Shown piece after piece: positions 47,830-61,636 of a stretch of DNA of 64,000 nt (positions within the stretch are counted from its first letter, which is position 1; each line of letters starts with the position of its first letter). The notes below the pieces were generated by a model. That model searched no databases and was not told the DNA's origin. It saw only the letters and a program-made list of their open reading frames with translations. Source of the DNA: Sphagnum magellanicum (Eukaryota; Streptophyta; Sphagnopsida; Sphagnales; Sphagnaceae). The translations under genes and the position numbers were made by a program. The stretch lies in NCBI GenBank assembly GCA_021904315.1, contig CM038909.1, forward strand, positions 10,124,001 through 10,188,000, written 5' to 3'.

Positions 47830-50800
47830 ATGCAGCCGGGATCGAGTGGTAGTAGTAGTAGTAGTGGAGTTTGTGTTGCATCTAATTGCAGTAGAAAAAC
47901 CCTTTCAGGTGATCATCATGTGGGTCTTGGTCGTGGTCCAATGCAGTTTGCGGATCTGACGACGTTGCAGCCGCGAGGAGGTGGTAGTCACTGCACTCGG
48001 TCGTCGTCGTCGTCGACGAGTGCTAGTACTAGTGAAGTGGATGATCACGTTTCTATAAGTGTGCTTGCAACATGCGGCGTCAGTATGCAGGAAAGTTTGG
48101 AGAAGAATCGTGATGATGATGATGATATGGAGCCGGAATTGAAGAAATGGGCTGCGCTCGAGAAGTTGCCTACTTACCATCGCCTCCATACCGCGCTTCT
48201 TGAGCTCGACGACAAGGATGAATTAGTGGGATCTATGGTCGCTGCTGCTGATAGCAAAGTGCAATTTAATCGTACTCTGGCGCCTGTGGACGTGAGGAAA
48301 CTGGGGAAAGGACAGCGTCAACGAGTCGTGGAGAAAGCACTTGCGACTGATGATCAGCAAGATAACGAACGACTATTGCTTCGTATCAAAGAGCGCATTG
48401 AACGGTGAGCACACAAACCCTAGTGATCCGTCATGAATTTTGTTGATCATGTGGGTTTGTTGAATCTCTCTTGATAGAGAGGTTTCTTGGATTGATTTTT
48501 GTGGCGCGCGTGCGGAGGAGGAGTCGTCGATGCATGAGTTACACAAACTGATTGTGTGGAAGTAAAAGTTTTATAGTACACACACAAATTTGTTTTGGGA
48601 TTCGAATACTATAATTTTGTGAATGCTGCTGCAGTGTGGGAATGGAGTTGCCAAAGGTGGAGGTGCGATTTCAACACTTGTTTGTGAACGCTGATGTCTA
48701 CTTCGGAGCTCGTGCCCTGCCGACTCTTTTCAACTTTGCCCGCAATGTATTCGAGGTAGACCACACACACACACACACACACACATCCTCCAAAAATCTT
48801 GGCGATTTCAAAACATTTTTTCCTTGAAATGTTGAAAAAAAAATTGGAATTTTTTCCCCAAAAAGTTCCCTTGATCATGTTGCTTGGGAGTTTGTTTTTC
48901 TAGCTAAATGGTTGAATTTTCGCCACAAAAAGAATCACTGGCTTAGAATTAGATTATGAATAATGTTTTAAATGTTCTCAAGTTTTAATCAAAAATAAAC
49001 TTTGACATTATGATCATCTCTGTGGCAAAAACTCGAGTGTATGATCATCAAGCAGGGTGTCCTGGAGTCTTTGAAAATTTGTCAAACAAACATGTGCGAC
49101 CTTGGCATTCTGAATGATGTGAGCGGTGTTATCAGACCTGGAAGGCAAGTGCAGCAAATTGGGAACTCAACCCTAGAGCCACTAGAAGTTGCATAAATAC
49201 GAGCTTTTAATCAAGTGTTTCATAAAATATACAAAGAGTTAATTCCCCTTACCTTGAAGGATATGCAACTTCTAAAGTCATGTATTTTGCAACCTACAAG
49301 ATCATGCATGTGCACACCGTTAACATCTTAACAATTTGCCCCTTATAGTAGTATATTGTACCCTTGTGCATGGTTGTGCCAGAATGACATTGCTGCTGGG
49401 ACTGCCGTGCTCTGGAAAATCAACACTGCTGCGAGCTCTTGCTGGCAAACTTGACAAAAACTTGAGAGTAAGCAGTTGAACGTCCATCAATTCCCACTTG
49501 CTGAACTATGTAACCTTGAGTAATGTCCTCATCCAACTTCTTAAGGGATTGTTGTAATAGATCTGGAAACTTTCTGAAGTTTAGGACCTACTACAGTGAT
49601 CATTTCATCAAGGGTTGTTTTTGTTCAATTTTGTCAAATGGGTGGATTGGTGACCATCCATGACATTAATGACCCAAATCTCACTAGATGTCAGACAGGA
49701 TCTATTCTGAAAATCCCACTTTGTTCTAGCGACCTCCATGACTTGAGCCCATTTTTTCCCAAGAAAAGATTTACCCTAAGTTTGTACCTTTGGCAGCTTG
49801 CTTTTTTTTCTACCAAGTTGCAAAAATTTGCCCCCGAAAAAAAACACCGATTTTGATGTATCTAGCTAGAAATTACTTCCAGAGCTGCAGACAAACAGTA
49901 CAGCAATCAGCTGCATGATCTGTTTGTGACAGAGATCAGGAGTGATCACATACAATGGACATACCATGAAAGAGTTTGTACCACAAAGGACATCTGCGTA
50001 TATCAGCCAAATGGATAACCACATTGGGGAGCTTACAGTACGAGAAACTCTGGATTTTGCAGCTCGCTGTCAGGGAGTGGGATATAAGTATGGTATGCAT
50101 GCATCAGATGATCAATCAAACTTGAACTGCCTGCAGAGATTTCATCTGTGGTATCATCCTGCCGAGCTATAGTAACACAGTGGGCCACACATTGCAATGT
50201 CATGATCTCTATGCTGTTGTGCTCGGAAGAGAAAATTCTCACTATACTTCTGATGACTCTGGCCTTTGCTGATGATGCCTGTTGCAGATATGCTCACAGA
50301 GCTTGCCCACAGAGAAAAGCAGCAAAATATCCATCCAGATCCTGACATTGACGCCTTCATGAAGGTGAGCTGCTTAAGAGTTGCAGACTTTGATCTGGTC
50401 AGGACTGTCAAGAGATTCAACGTGTAATTGTGATTCCCTCCAAGTTGCTGGTGAATGGATCATGAATGGCTTGCAGATTGGTCAATGATTGTCAGAGCAT
50501 TGCAATTTTCTAGCTATGAAATCTGCGAGTTCAGGCAGCAGCCTGGATGATAATATGGATATGGATCTGATTCAATCTGGAATTTAGTGCAGGCAAGTGC
50601 TGTGCAAGGAAAGAAGCACAGCATGACTACAGACTACATCATGAAAGTGCTTGGCCTGGAATTCTGTGCTGACACACTCGTTGGGAATGACATGCTTTGG
50701 GGTATCTCTGGTGGTCAGAAAAAACGGGTCACTACAGGTGAAAAAATATACTTCAGTGCCCATCATTCATTAAAAACGTTGATGATCAATGCACCAGGCC

Positions 50801-53800
50801 CATCTGCAGATTCTCCCTTGAAATAAATATAATTTATCCAAAGGAAGCTCTGGCCAGGGGTGGACAGATTTGAAGATATACATGTAATCTGGCAACATGT
50901 GACCTCGATAGACTTCTGAAAACTTTGCAAAAACTTTCTTCATGTTGCATCAAAAGTTGTGACATTTTTGAAATGATGTGCTGAACTCTCCACAGGTGAG
51001 ATGGTAGTTGGCCCAAAGAAGACCCTGTTTATGGATGAGATCTCTACAGGGTTAGACAGTATCACCACTTTCCAAATTGTGAAGTGCATGCGCAACTTTG
51101 TACATTTGTTGGAGGGAACAGTGCTCATGGCTCTCCTGCAGCCTGCACCAGAAACCTTTGAACTCTTTGATGACATACTCCTCCTCGCTGAGGGTCATGT
51201 TGTGTTCTTAGGACCCAGGGAGAAGATATTCAACTTCTTTGAAGGTCTTGGTTTCAAACTTCCACCCAGGAAAGGCATTGCTGATTTTCTTCAAGAGGTA
51301 AGCATCAGTTTTTCATGCTCCAGGCTGTCAGCCAGTACATCACTGACCTCCCATCTTGCAAACATATCATCCACACTGGTGGAAAGAGATGATGACCAAG
51401 CTCTTGATGGCATCTGGTTCATGTCATCAAATGTGCTTTGTGGGCACTCAAATGTTTGATTTGTGGATCCTTGTTGGCTAATTCGTTTGCAATAAAAATC
51501 ACCCACACATTCTTCATAAATGCTTGGAATTGCTTCTAACTAGCAATCTTGAAGATATGCTTGTGCATAAGCCCTGTAGGGTGGAAAACTCCAGCATGAG
51601 CAGTCACTCCTAATTGGCAAAATAAGAGTTCTCTCCTGAGCCTCCTTGCTTATCATGCCTATTTTGCATTGACCTGTATGTTGTCCTGTGATTTGTCAGG
51701 TCACATCAAAGAAGGAACAGGAGAAATACTGGACAGATGAGAGCAAGACCTATGAGTATATCCCTGTGGCAAGGATGGTGAAAAAATTTCAGGAGTCTGA
51801 AGTTGGACAAGAGATAACAAATTACCTTGCAACACCTTATAACAGAATCTCCAGCCATCAGTATGCCCTTGTCACCACCAATTTTGCACTGTCAAAATGG
51901 GAACTCCTCAAAGCATGTACAGAAAGGGAGTGGTTACTCATCAAAAGGAACAAATTCATATACATATTTCGTACATGTCAGGTACTTAGTCTGATTCACA
52001 CTACTCTGTCCAGAATTATGCTATCAACAAATTTACTCTTTTTCTAGATCCAAGTCTCATACACAAGGGGAAAAAACATTTGAACCCATTTCTGCTTTGA
52101 TCTATCTTTCACTGAACAAATCATGTCTATGTATAGAATTAGAGCCCTATTGTATGTCATTATCAGCAGTACCCAAGTGCACCCACTGAAAGAAAATTGC
52201 ACACAAAAATAGCTGAACAAATTCTTTGACATTTGCTTCCATTTTGCTAGGCTCTACTCCTCCAAGTTACCTTCTTCTCATGCATGCAGGTGGGTGTTGT
52301 GGCATGTATCACAGCAACTTTATATCTCCGCACCTGGTTGCATCCAGTGGACCATGAATCTGGTGATATTTATTTGAGTAGCTTCTTTTTTGCATTGGTG
52401 CACATGATGTTAAATGGGTTTTCAGAGATGTCAATAACCATAGCTGGGCTTCCTGTGTTCTATAAGCAACGGGACAGTCTGTTTTACCCATGCTGGGCCT
52501 TCTCCATTCCCAGCTGGATATTGCGGCTACCATACTCAATGGTGGAGGGAGTCATTTGGTCTTGCATAGTCTACTACAGTATTGGGCTCGCCCCAGAGCC
52601 TGGCAGGTGAGAGTCTTAAATTTATTGTGCAAGATATATAATAACACTAGACTTTCTACAGAAACTAATTTTTGAAGATAGATTTTTTCCAGTGTGTTAT
52701 TCTAACTCAGGCTACCAGCTCTGTCTGTGAGTATAGACACCTAAACTTCTTATGTTTCACTGGTACTTGTGTGTGGATTTGTGGTAACAGGTTCTTCCGG
52801 TACATGCTTTTACTGTCTCTTATGCACCACATGTCCATTGGACTATTTCGGTTTCTTGGAGCTTTTGGGCGTTCAATGGTTATTGCGAACACTATGGGGG
52901 CTTTTACTATCCTGATCACTTTCTTACTTGGTGGTTTTGTGATTGCCAAAGGTGAGAATTTTTCTCACAGGTGCATGCATCATGGGGAGATTTATAGATG
53001 GCAGTGTAAATTATTGCTGCAGCATCCCAATTTTATATGTTTTTAATGGCACAAGGTGCAAGCTGGGCGTGTTTGTGTGCAAGCTTCTTACATTGTCCTT
53101 TGAACCACTGCAGAGTATATACATCCTTGGTGGATTTGGGGATTCTGGATAATGCCTCTGTCTTATGCACAAAATGCCATCTCTGCAAATGAATTTCTTG
53201 CCCCTCGATGGAGAAAGGTAGATGCTCCAAACCTCTTGTCTTCAATGTCATCTTGGATCCACAAAAAGTAATAAATTACATGTTGAAATCTTCTCTGGAA
53301 TGAACTTCTGAATCAACCAAAGAATCTTGAAATGGCTGGCTGCTTATGTGCCCTCTACCGCAGTTTAAAATCTAGCCTGTGGTATGGCATTTAGTGAAAC
53401 TGAAGCATGCCAGACTACCCAAGTTGATGGGTTTTTTGAAGCCTTGTTTCAGCAGTCTGCATACATATTGCTGACAAATCATAACTGAAGATTCCACCCA
53501 TTGTTTTGGATTACAGTCCACTTTTTAAATGCTTCTGCAAAGTTTTTTGTCCTCAGTTTCCAGTTTTTACTGAGGGAGATGACCACTCACTAATATGCAA
53601 TATTGCAGCTTGATGCAAACACTGGGGAGCCCCTATACTTGAGCATTCTCAGAGGGAGAGGTTTATCTACCAATGGATACTGGTACTGGATTGGTGTCGG
53701 CGTCCTTACTGGTTACACTATTTTGTTCAATATTTTTGTAACCTTGGCTCTGAGATTTCTGGAACGTGCGTAATTCTTTACTCTCGCTTTAGATCTGTTA

Positions 53801-56800
53801 TTATGTTCTTCTGGTTCTTCCATTTTTAGTTTCTGTGCATATCTGTTGAATTTTACCTTAATGGGACATGCATTAATTGACACCATTTTGGACCTTCCAA
53901 CAAGCAGCTCTGGGTAAGCCACAAGCAGTAGTGCAAAAAGAAGCACAAGATGAGTCTAAGCACAAAAGTGGAGCTGGCTTGAAGCAACACCGTCTGAAAA
54001 AGAGAACCCAGCTTCCATCTTGGATGTTGCTACTTCATCGTCCCTCGCATTCCAATTTCTCAGGTAGAAAATCGCTGCAGAATACTACATTTCTTTTATA
54101 GCTAAATTTGCTTCATCTGTGGGATGCTATTTGCCTCCTACATGCAATTGCTTAGAGCAGTATAGATGGAGAATCTGCTACATCTACTACTGTAGATAAG
54201 ACAGTCAGAGAGTAGCTAGACTGTAGCTGTGGTGTGCGATTTGTCATCTAGCTATAGTTTTTCTAAGGCAAAGTTGCCAGTCATATAGTGAATTTCCACT
54301 GTGAATTTAGTCATCATTGGCAGAACAGAAAACTTGGTACAAATTCTAAGCCTAGCACTAATCATGAGCATCATCTCTGGTGGCAAATGATGGTTCGAGA
54401 AGTGGGAATGGGTGGGTGGCATTAATGCAGCAGCAGCAGGGCAGCAAGTGAAACATCTTGCAGCACACACAAACATAAACATGGAGGACTTACAAGGATG
54501 TCAGGATCAAGGCTGGGCACAGCAAAAGGGCATGATATTGCCATTTCAGCCGTTGACATTGAGCTTCAACAATATCAGCTACTATGTTGATATGCCCCAT
54601 GTAGGTGGTGCTTTCCTGCTCACCTTGTGGCATATTAGTCTTTCAAATGTCTAGAATAGAAACATCAGTGAACACCAGATCAGATTTGCATGAGCTGCTG
54701 ACATCCATCAGTGTATTACTACTGATCTGTGTGTCTCCCAACAGAAGGCACATGTTTAAATGTGGTTGCCTATTTCTAAGATTGAACCCTGATTTCCATA
54801 GCTTAACATCTCCCCATACATGTGATCCAAGGTTATGTATGACTCTGAAAGAGAATCATTTGAAAACTTCCCACTTTTTGCCTCCAATTTCAGGAAATGA
54901 AGGTTCAAGGGATTACAACTAACAGGCTGCAGCTGCTACAGAACGTGAGTGGTGTGTTCAAGCCGGGTAGGCTGACTGCTCTTATGGGAGTCAGTGGGGC
55001 GGGCAAAACCACACTCATGGATGTGCTTGCTGGAAGGAAAACAGGGGGTTACATCAAGGGAGAAATTAAGATATCTGGATACCCCAAGGTGCAAGATACA
55101 TTTGCCCGCATTTCCGGGTATGTGGAGCAGACTGACATCCATTCTCCACAAGTGACAGTGCATGAGTCCTTGATGTTCTCATCATGGCTGCGGCTCCCCC
55201 GGCAGGTTGATAAAGCAACACACAGTGTAAGTGTACTGTACAGATCTTGGTTCCTAATAGTGTGAAGACTGTCCACAATAGCCAAAACTTGTAAGAAACA
55301 TCCTTTTTATAATTGAAATGCTCAACATCCGTCGTGCCAGTGCTTTTGATATGTAGACTCTTCTAAAGTTGGGAATGAATATGTGCATCAAAGAAAAAAA
55401 TCCTGCCACCTAATTATGTTACCCACCATGGAATTTCTGCAGATTTTTGTAGAAGAGGTTATGGAATTGGTAGAGCTAAGCTCCTTAAGGCATGCTCTGG
55501 TGGGACTGCCAGGCAGCTCAGGCCTTTCTGTAGAACAGAGAAAGCGGCTCACAATTGCTGTGGAATTGGTGGCAAATCCCTCCATCATATTTATGGATGA
55601 GCCAACATCAGGTTTGGATGCTAGAGCCGCAGCCATTGTCATGCGAACGGTTCAGAATACTGTCAAAACAGGCAGGACTGTTGTATGCACAATACATCAG
55701 CCAAGTATTGACATATTTGAGGCATTTGATGAGGTACATACTCCTGCTTCAAGAGGAAGTTGATATGACTAAATTGCACTGATGATGTGTACTATGCTGC
55801 TTGGAGGATCCCAATATCCATAGAAGGGGTTTTGTCATACTGACCATTTCTCCTTCTGAGTGCTTGCAGCTTTTGCTGATGAAACCTGGTGGACGATTGA
55901 TTTATGCCGGTCCACTTGGCCAGGATTCAAAGCTGCTGGTTGAGTATTTCCTGGTGAATACATTTCGTTACTCCAATTCAGTACCCACATGCTCAATGTG
56001 TTAAGATCTCTGTTTGTTTCAGCAGCAGACATGCAAATTCTTTCTGTATTTCCAGATTTTCACATACCTCTTACCTTGGGTATAATGGCTGAGTACCAGG
56101 CAATAGATGGAATTCCTCCAATAAATGATGGATATAATCCGGCTACCTGGGTGCTCGAGGTCACCACTCCTGCAGCCGAATTACAGATTGGCAAAGATTT
56201 TGCAGATGTGTATCATGATTCTGAATTGTTTCTGTAAGTGCTGCAAAATCTGTTTTGAGTATCATTGTGAACTATAAGAGTCAACTTGTATCAATCAAAT
56301 GTACTTGTGTATATATATATGAGCCATTTCAGTTGCTGAAGACACAAACGCACATTTCATTGTCAGATATGTCTGTCATCCCTCTATAATTTTTCTTGTG
56401 ATTTTTTTGGGCAGGGAGAATGAGTATTTGATTAAACAGTCAAGCATTCCAGCACCTGGAACATGTGACCTGGAATTTGCAGCTCGATATCCCCAGTCAC
56501 CAAGCACACAACTCATGATATGTCTATGGAAGCAGAACATCACATACTGGCGGAGCCCATACTACAATGTTGTGCGCTTTTTCTCTAGTTTTGTATATGG
56601 GTTGATCTTTGGGTCAATCTTTTGGGGTCTTGGCTCACAAAGGTACACTACTCTTTCTCAGCTCCATATTTTATTGCACTGCCATTCTGGAGCATGAGTT
56701 TCATTGCCATCCTTGCAAGAGGAAAAAGACAGACAGACAGAGAGAGGGTCTGAAGTGCAAGGGAAATGGTGGGTTAAATTAGTGAACAAATCTGTGAATT

Positions 56801-58558
56801 GTGGAAGTTGTCCTCAAAATAATCATAGAAAGAACTGTGTTCAATATGTATGACCCCACTATTTGGTTGACCAAATAAACTGCAGGAAAACACAAATTGA
56901 GGTGTTTAATGTGATGGGTGCATTGTATGCTGGCACAATGCTCTTGGGAGTCCAAAATGCATCTACAGTGCAACCTGTAGTGGCAGTTGAGCGCACCGTT
57001 TTCTATAGAGAGCGTGCCGCTAGCATGTATTCTCCATTGCCATATGCATTGGCTCAAGTGCGTGAATTTCATATCACTTGTTTTTCCCCTGGGACACTTT
57101 TTATAACAAAATTGCATAACTCTAATATATTGCAACTGATGTACCCTCAATCATCTCCCCAGCTGCATTCTCCAGTATTCTCTGGGAGCTACTTTTGTCC
57201 CTTAATTTGCCTCAAAAAACATTTCTGGCTCTTGCCAAAAGTCAGCTGTTGCTCTCCACCCATCTAGCTGAAGAAAAAGAAAAAACTCACTCAAGAGCTA
57301 TGAATCTCTATCTCCATTGGAGGTGATTAACTACAACCGGTTAGTGTGCAGGGTCTTGTGGAGCTTCCCTACATCCTCATTCAATCCCTCTTGTATGGGA
57401 CCATCACTTATTTGATGATCCAATATGAGATGAGTACAGGTACTGAAGGCCATTTAACACCTGTGGCATTGAATCTGGTAACTAGGAGGAACACCACAAT
57501 TGTTGACTTGTAATAATGGTTTATCTTTCCACATTACTACAATTGAACAATCAACTTAGTACTCTAGGCTGTGGATCAACATCACAACTATAGAATTAGT
57601 CCAAGGAGAAACCCACCCTAGAGAATTCAGTCAGTTTAGTTTTCATGAGAAGCCAATGCTTAGTACTTCTCACTTAGGCTTCTGTTCACATGATCAGGTT
57701 GTAACACAGCACCAAGATTGTTGCAGCTTGGAGCTGGATTCTCAGTGCATTTATATCTAATGAACATGAGAAATTGGGCATGATTGTTTGATGGGGCTCT
57801 TGAATGTGTGTGCGCAGCTAAGTTCCTCTGGTACCTGTTGTTCATGTTTCTGACCTTCACATACTACACAATGTATGGGATTATGGCTGTCGGGCTTACA
57901 TCTTCACAAATGTTGGCAGCAGTCATGGCAACAATATTCTACTCACTTTGGAACTTATTTTCAGGTTTCCTGATTCCATTCCCTGTAAGTACGAAGAAAT
58001 GGCAAAATCACTCACTCTCTTGTCTCATCATAAAAAAATGCCAATCAATATCAGTTTCCCTTAGAACATTGAAAATGGACAAAGCTCCTACAAAGTAATG
58101 ATTATTATAAGCTCCCTAACTCATGAAGCAGTTTCTGAAAGGCAAGGTAGATTTGAGTACTTTTGTCAGAAACAAAGAAGTTCATTGCTTGTATGACCCA
58201 CATTTCAATTCCCTCCATGGTTTCTTCTATGACTTATGGACTGTGGATTCCTAGCCAGACCTTTGATTTGTATGGTTTGAGATTTCAGGAAATGCCAATA
58301 TGGTGGAGCTGGTACTACTGGATCAATCCAGTGCAGTGGACCATAAATGGACTGGCTTCATCCCAACTGGGTGATGTAACCACAACTATGGTTGCACCAG
58401 GCTTTGGCACAATTTCAGTGAAAGACTACATTCAGCAATATTTTGGCTACCATCATGATCGATTGGGCATCTGTGCAGTAGTGTTGGTAAGCTTTGGTTG
58501 CCTCTTCTGGTTCATCTTTGCACTTTCAATCAAGTATATCAACTTCCAAAGACGATAA
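47830..58558 (+). CDS. Full-size ABCG (PDR-type) ABC transporter, 24 exons
   Basis: My exon model, all in phase: 47830-48404, 48635-48755, 49056-49144, 49383-49467, 49933-50092, 50288-50364, 50593-50737, 50996-51297, 51700-51981, 52290-52606, 52791-52951, 53114-53217, 53609-53765, 53908-54063, 54431-54600 (left edge uncertain), 54894-55226, 55443-55733, 55870-55953, 56100-56233, 56415-56642, 56886-57057, 57352-57439, 57818-57984, 58289-58558. It encodes 1555 residues. Order: Ser- and Asp-rich N-terminus; NBD1 with Walker [10 protein letters not shown] (268-276), signature ISGGQ (407-411), Walker B LFMDE (428-432) and Q in place of the switch His (LLQPAPE); TMD1 with a PDR-type ISANEFL segment; NBD2 with Walker [10 protein letters not shown] (999-1007), LSVEQ (1106-1110), [10 protein letters not shown] and IHQPSID; TMD2 ending at FQRR. 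The reversed NBD-TMD layout and these motifs define plant PDRs, which export lipids, terpenoids, hormones or xenobiotics at the plasma membrane. The substrate cannot be told. The usual length is about 1400-1500, so the N-terminus is long. Confidence 0.95.
48762..48784. repeat. (CA)n microsatellite in PDR intron 2
   Basis: A run of about eleven CA units begins a few bases after the exon 2 donor site (GTAGAC). It is short and perfect. Confidence 0.9.
49145..49382 (+). other. PDR intron 3, GC-AG type
   Basis: Exon 3 must end CCT GGA AG to join the next exon, AATGACATTGCTGCTG (R-M-T-L-L-L-G, the start of Walker A). The intron then begins GCAAGT, the classic strong GC donor, and ends GTGCCAG. The only nearby GT (GCAA|GTGCAG) would shift the frame and destroy the Walker A motif. 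Confidence 0.88.
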
Positions 58559-60695
58559 GCATAGTATTTTCGTACAACTAGTGGTTCACCCAATTTTCCT
58601 TCTTTCCATTTGCTAGTTTGGGTGAGGATTCCTAGGGCTGCATATCATGCACATTGTGTGAATCTCGATTTTGATTTATGGTGGAGATTCCTTGATTATA
58701 GAATAAAGACTAAAAAGCAGAGAAAGAAACCAAAGGCCTGAGCTTAATATGTGGATTAAATAAGCCTGCCTTCAATGGTAAGGTATCCTGACTAAAACTT
58801 TGAGAGAAGCAAGTCTCTCATAGAACTTGTAGGAAGTTGGCTTAATTGACTCTGCCCAAAGAATCTCGAGTGAGAAAACAAGAACAAAAGGAAACAAGAC
58901 AGAATTTATTGATACAAATACCTCTTTATATATGCCAAGAGCTTCTTGATCCAAGATTTTGGAATTTTAGATTCAAATTGTTGAGTTATTGACTCCAAAT
59001 CATGGATAGACGTTCACTTGAAGTCCAGTAAAAGTTGGAATAAACAAGAACGAGGATCATGATGATAGTAATTTATTCAAGCTTCACAGCAGTTGAGAAG
59101 AATCAATTGAAAGTCATCTCCTAGTTATAGAAAAGAAACTGTGAAAAGTGCATGTTGATGATGAGTCTTCAACAACCTTAACATTCACCATAAAGTTCCA
59201 AGAAGAAGTGAACAATTTGAACACAACATTGATGTCATCATGACCTTCATTGCACAAACTGAAACTAAAAGCACAACCAAGTTTGTACCCTTTTCCACAC
59301 AAGAAAAGGTGAAGAAAAGAGGGAGAAAAAGTGAAAACAAATCAAAAACAACATTTTTTCATGCAAAAACTTGGAACCAAAATTTTTTGAAAAGCAAAAA
59401 CAAAACCAGAGGAAAAACCAACAAGTAACTACTAACAACCCAAGCAAATTGACTCTAGACAAAGTCATGAGAAATGATGAAACCGTGTAAAAGAATTAGG
59501 TAATTTGAATGCAAAATGAATTGATTCATAATCTTTCCAAAAAGCTTCAATTAATGTTCTCAATGGCTATTCTTCAAATGGATGATTTGACCCCCATGTG
59601 ATCAAGTTGTGAGTCTTATATTATTGTACTTTGATGAAACTCAAGTTTCATGTGGTTCTTTCTAAATATTGTACATTCATAATTTGGATATAAGAATTGT
59701 AGTTGTTTCTACTTGTTCCTATCTCTTAAGGCTATTCAAGAGGGTAAATATTTAAGTTTCGATTTTTTTTAATTCATTAATTTTTTTTAAATTATGTTTC
59801 ATAGTATTCATTGTTTATGTTCAAATGGTCAATCATAAAATTGTTATGAATTTTGTAGATAAACAATGCTTTCAACCAATGTATTTAAATTGATGAAAGA
59901 TTGAACCATAACAACTAATTTGAAAGATTTTAACTAGAAAAAGAAAAAAGGAAGAACCAAACTAAAGTGTATTTATTGACTAAATTATGAAAACTTAGTT
60001 TCTAAAAACTAACCATAAAATAATTGTTAATCAATATGAACAAAGTATGCAACAACACTAAACCCCTAGGAGACCACACCCTTTTTACAACCATTTTACC
60101 TTTATTTGAAATTTTGTTTAAAAATATGGTTAAATATACTCATCTATGAATGAGATTACATATCCAACCATTGGATTCAAATTGTACACAAGTAAAATTC
60201 TTTGATAAAATTTTTAACCAAATTGAAACAAGGGAGGACATGAGATAACATTTAGCTATATTGAATTCATGAATACAGGACTACGTAGTTGCTGCCCAAG
60301 GTATTCAAAGATACATTGACAAAGAAGACGGTACTTGCAATAACCAAGTTAGCTGCTCATTAAAAAAAACATTGAATCAATTTGAACAAGTGAAAATGAA
60401 ACTTTGTGATTTTTAAAATGTGAATGTGCCCAAATCTATAAAATGGGGGGGGGGGGGGTGTGAAAGAATTTTATTTTTCCTCACCTTATTATTACTTAAA
60501 TTTTTAATATGCACATTTTTCAACCACCTTATATTTAATTATGATTTTATTTTTTTGCATCTAATTTCAATGTTTTATAATTTTTTAATTAATTAAAATA
60601 AGCTTGGAGTTGAAAAGGAATCATTTGATTATTCTTTCAAAGGTAGATCATTTGCATAGTGAATTGAGAAATCATGTTTATTACAACTTGTTCAA
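58559..60695. other. PDR 3' flank and intergenic DNA
   Basis: AATAAA at 58702-58707, about 145 bp after the stop codon, is a likely poly(A) signal. Beyond it the sequence is AT-rich with no gene; a G run lies near 60446-60458. Confidence 0.5.
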
Positions 60696-60811
60696 TGTAG
60701 GGTAACAACTAAAGATGAGGGCATTACCAGACTAAGGGGTTTGAGTGAGATGATAGTTGAATATGGGACCCACATTTTGGTAATGCCCTCATGTAAAGGT
60801 GTTACCCAACA
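60696..60811. mobile_element. Small inverted-repeat element (MITE-like), 116 bp
   Basis: The left arm (TGTAGGGTAACAACTAAAGATGAGGGCATTACCA) and the complement of the right arm (TGTTGGGTAACACCTTTACATGAGGGCATTACCA) match over about 34 bp with few differences. A central stretch of about 48 bp separates them. The size and arms suit a miniature inverted-repeat transposon, and a transcript would form a strong hairpin. No clear target duplication is visible. Confidence 0.75.
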
Positions 60812-61636
60812 TAAAAAAATTTCCAAAAAAAAATTTTACAACATTTATAGTCATGATACACCAAAACAAAATCAAATCAAATGGTAGATATTCAAATTCA
60901 AAATTGAAAACAATGTTACAACAAGAAATTATTTGACAAAGATCATATTAAACTTATTTTGATGTATTCATGGTTGATTACAATAGGAAAGCTACATGTC
61001 TTTATTGTTGATTGCAAATTCTTACATCAATTTTTGCAACTAAATTGTAGATTACAAAAAAGAAGCATGTGATTTTGCCTACATCAATGTGAAAAACTAA
61101 AAATGTCAAAATGGATCCATGAATTTTTAAATCAAATTTCAATGTTCAAAGGCTTGCTTATAAATCATTAAATGAAACATGCAACTAGATTTTCATAACT
61201 AGTAGACAACATAAGAAATCCTTGATGGCCAATGAGTTCCATTAATACTAAGTTAGCATACTCCCAACTAAACACTCAAAATGAAATATTCATAAATCCA
61301 TTAACTTGTCTCGTTGATGTCCTCCTATACCTACACAACCAAATAAACACAAAGCAAAACATCAACAAAATTACAACAACAATGCAACGTAGAACATTTC
61401 ATAGAACATATTAAAAGAAATTACAATGGGCATTATGTCATTGAAATTACTTCATGGTTTTCTACTCACAAAACAAGATCAATTCAAGGTTTCAAACTTG
61501 GACCTACTTACAAGCTCAAAATTCTTAGAGTGTAGCTTATTCACATCCTTTTAATTTGAACATTCCAACATGTTGATTCTTTGAATGTAAAGATTTGCTC
61601 CCAAAAAAATATATTAATTTCCATAAACACAACACA
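60812..61636. other. Intergenic, nothing recognised
   Basis: AT-rich DNA without a supported gene or repeat. Confidence 0.45.

Noticed and set aside
47905..48189. Arg/Thr/Ile-rich minus-strand frame inside PDR exon 1
   Set aside because: It is the complement of GTC, GAT and AGT codon repeats in the transporter exon and has no independent support.
52044..52232. Intron-located frames within the PDR gene (for example 52044-52232 and 50154-50420)
   Set aside because: They lie in introns or antisense to exons and end at random; the spliced exon model explains the coding signal completely.
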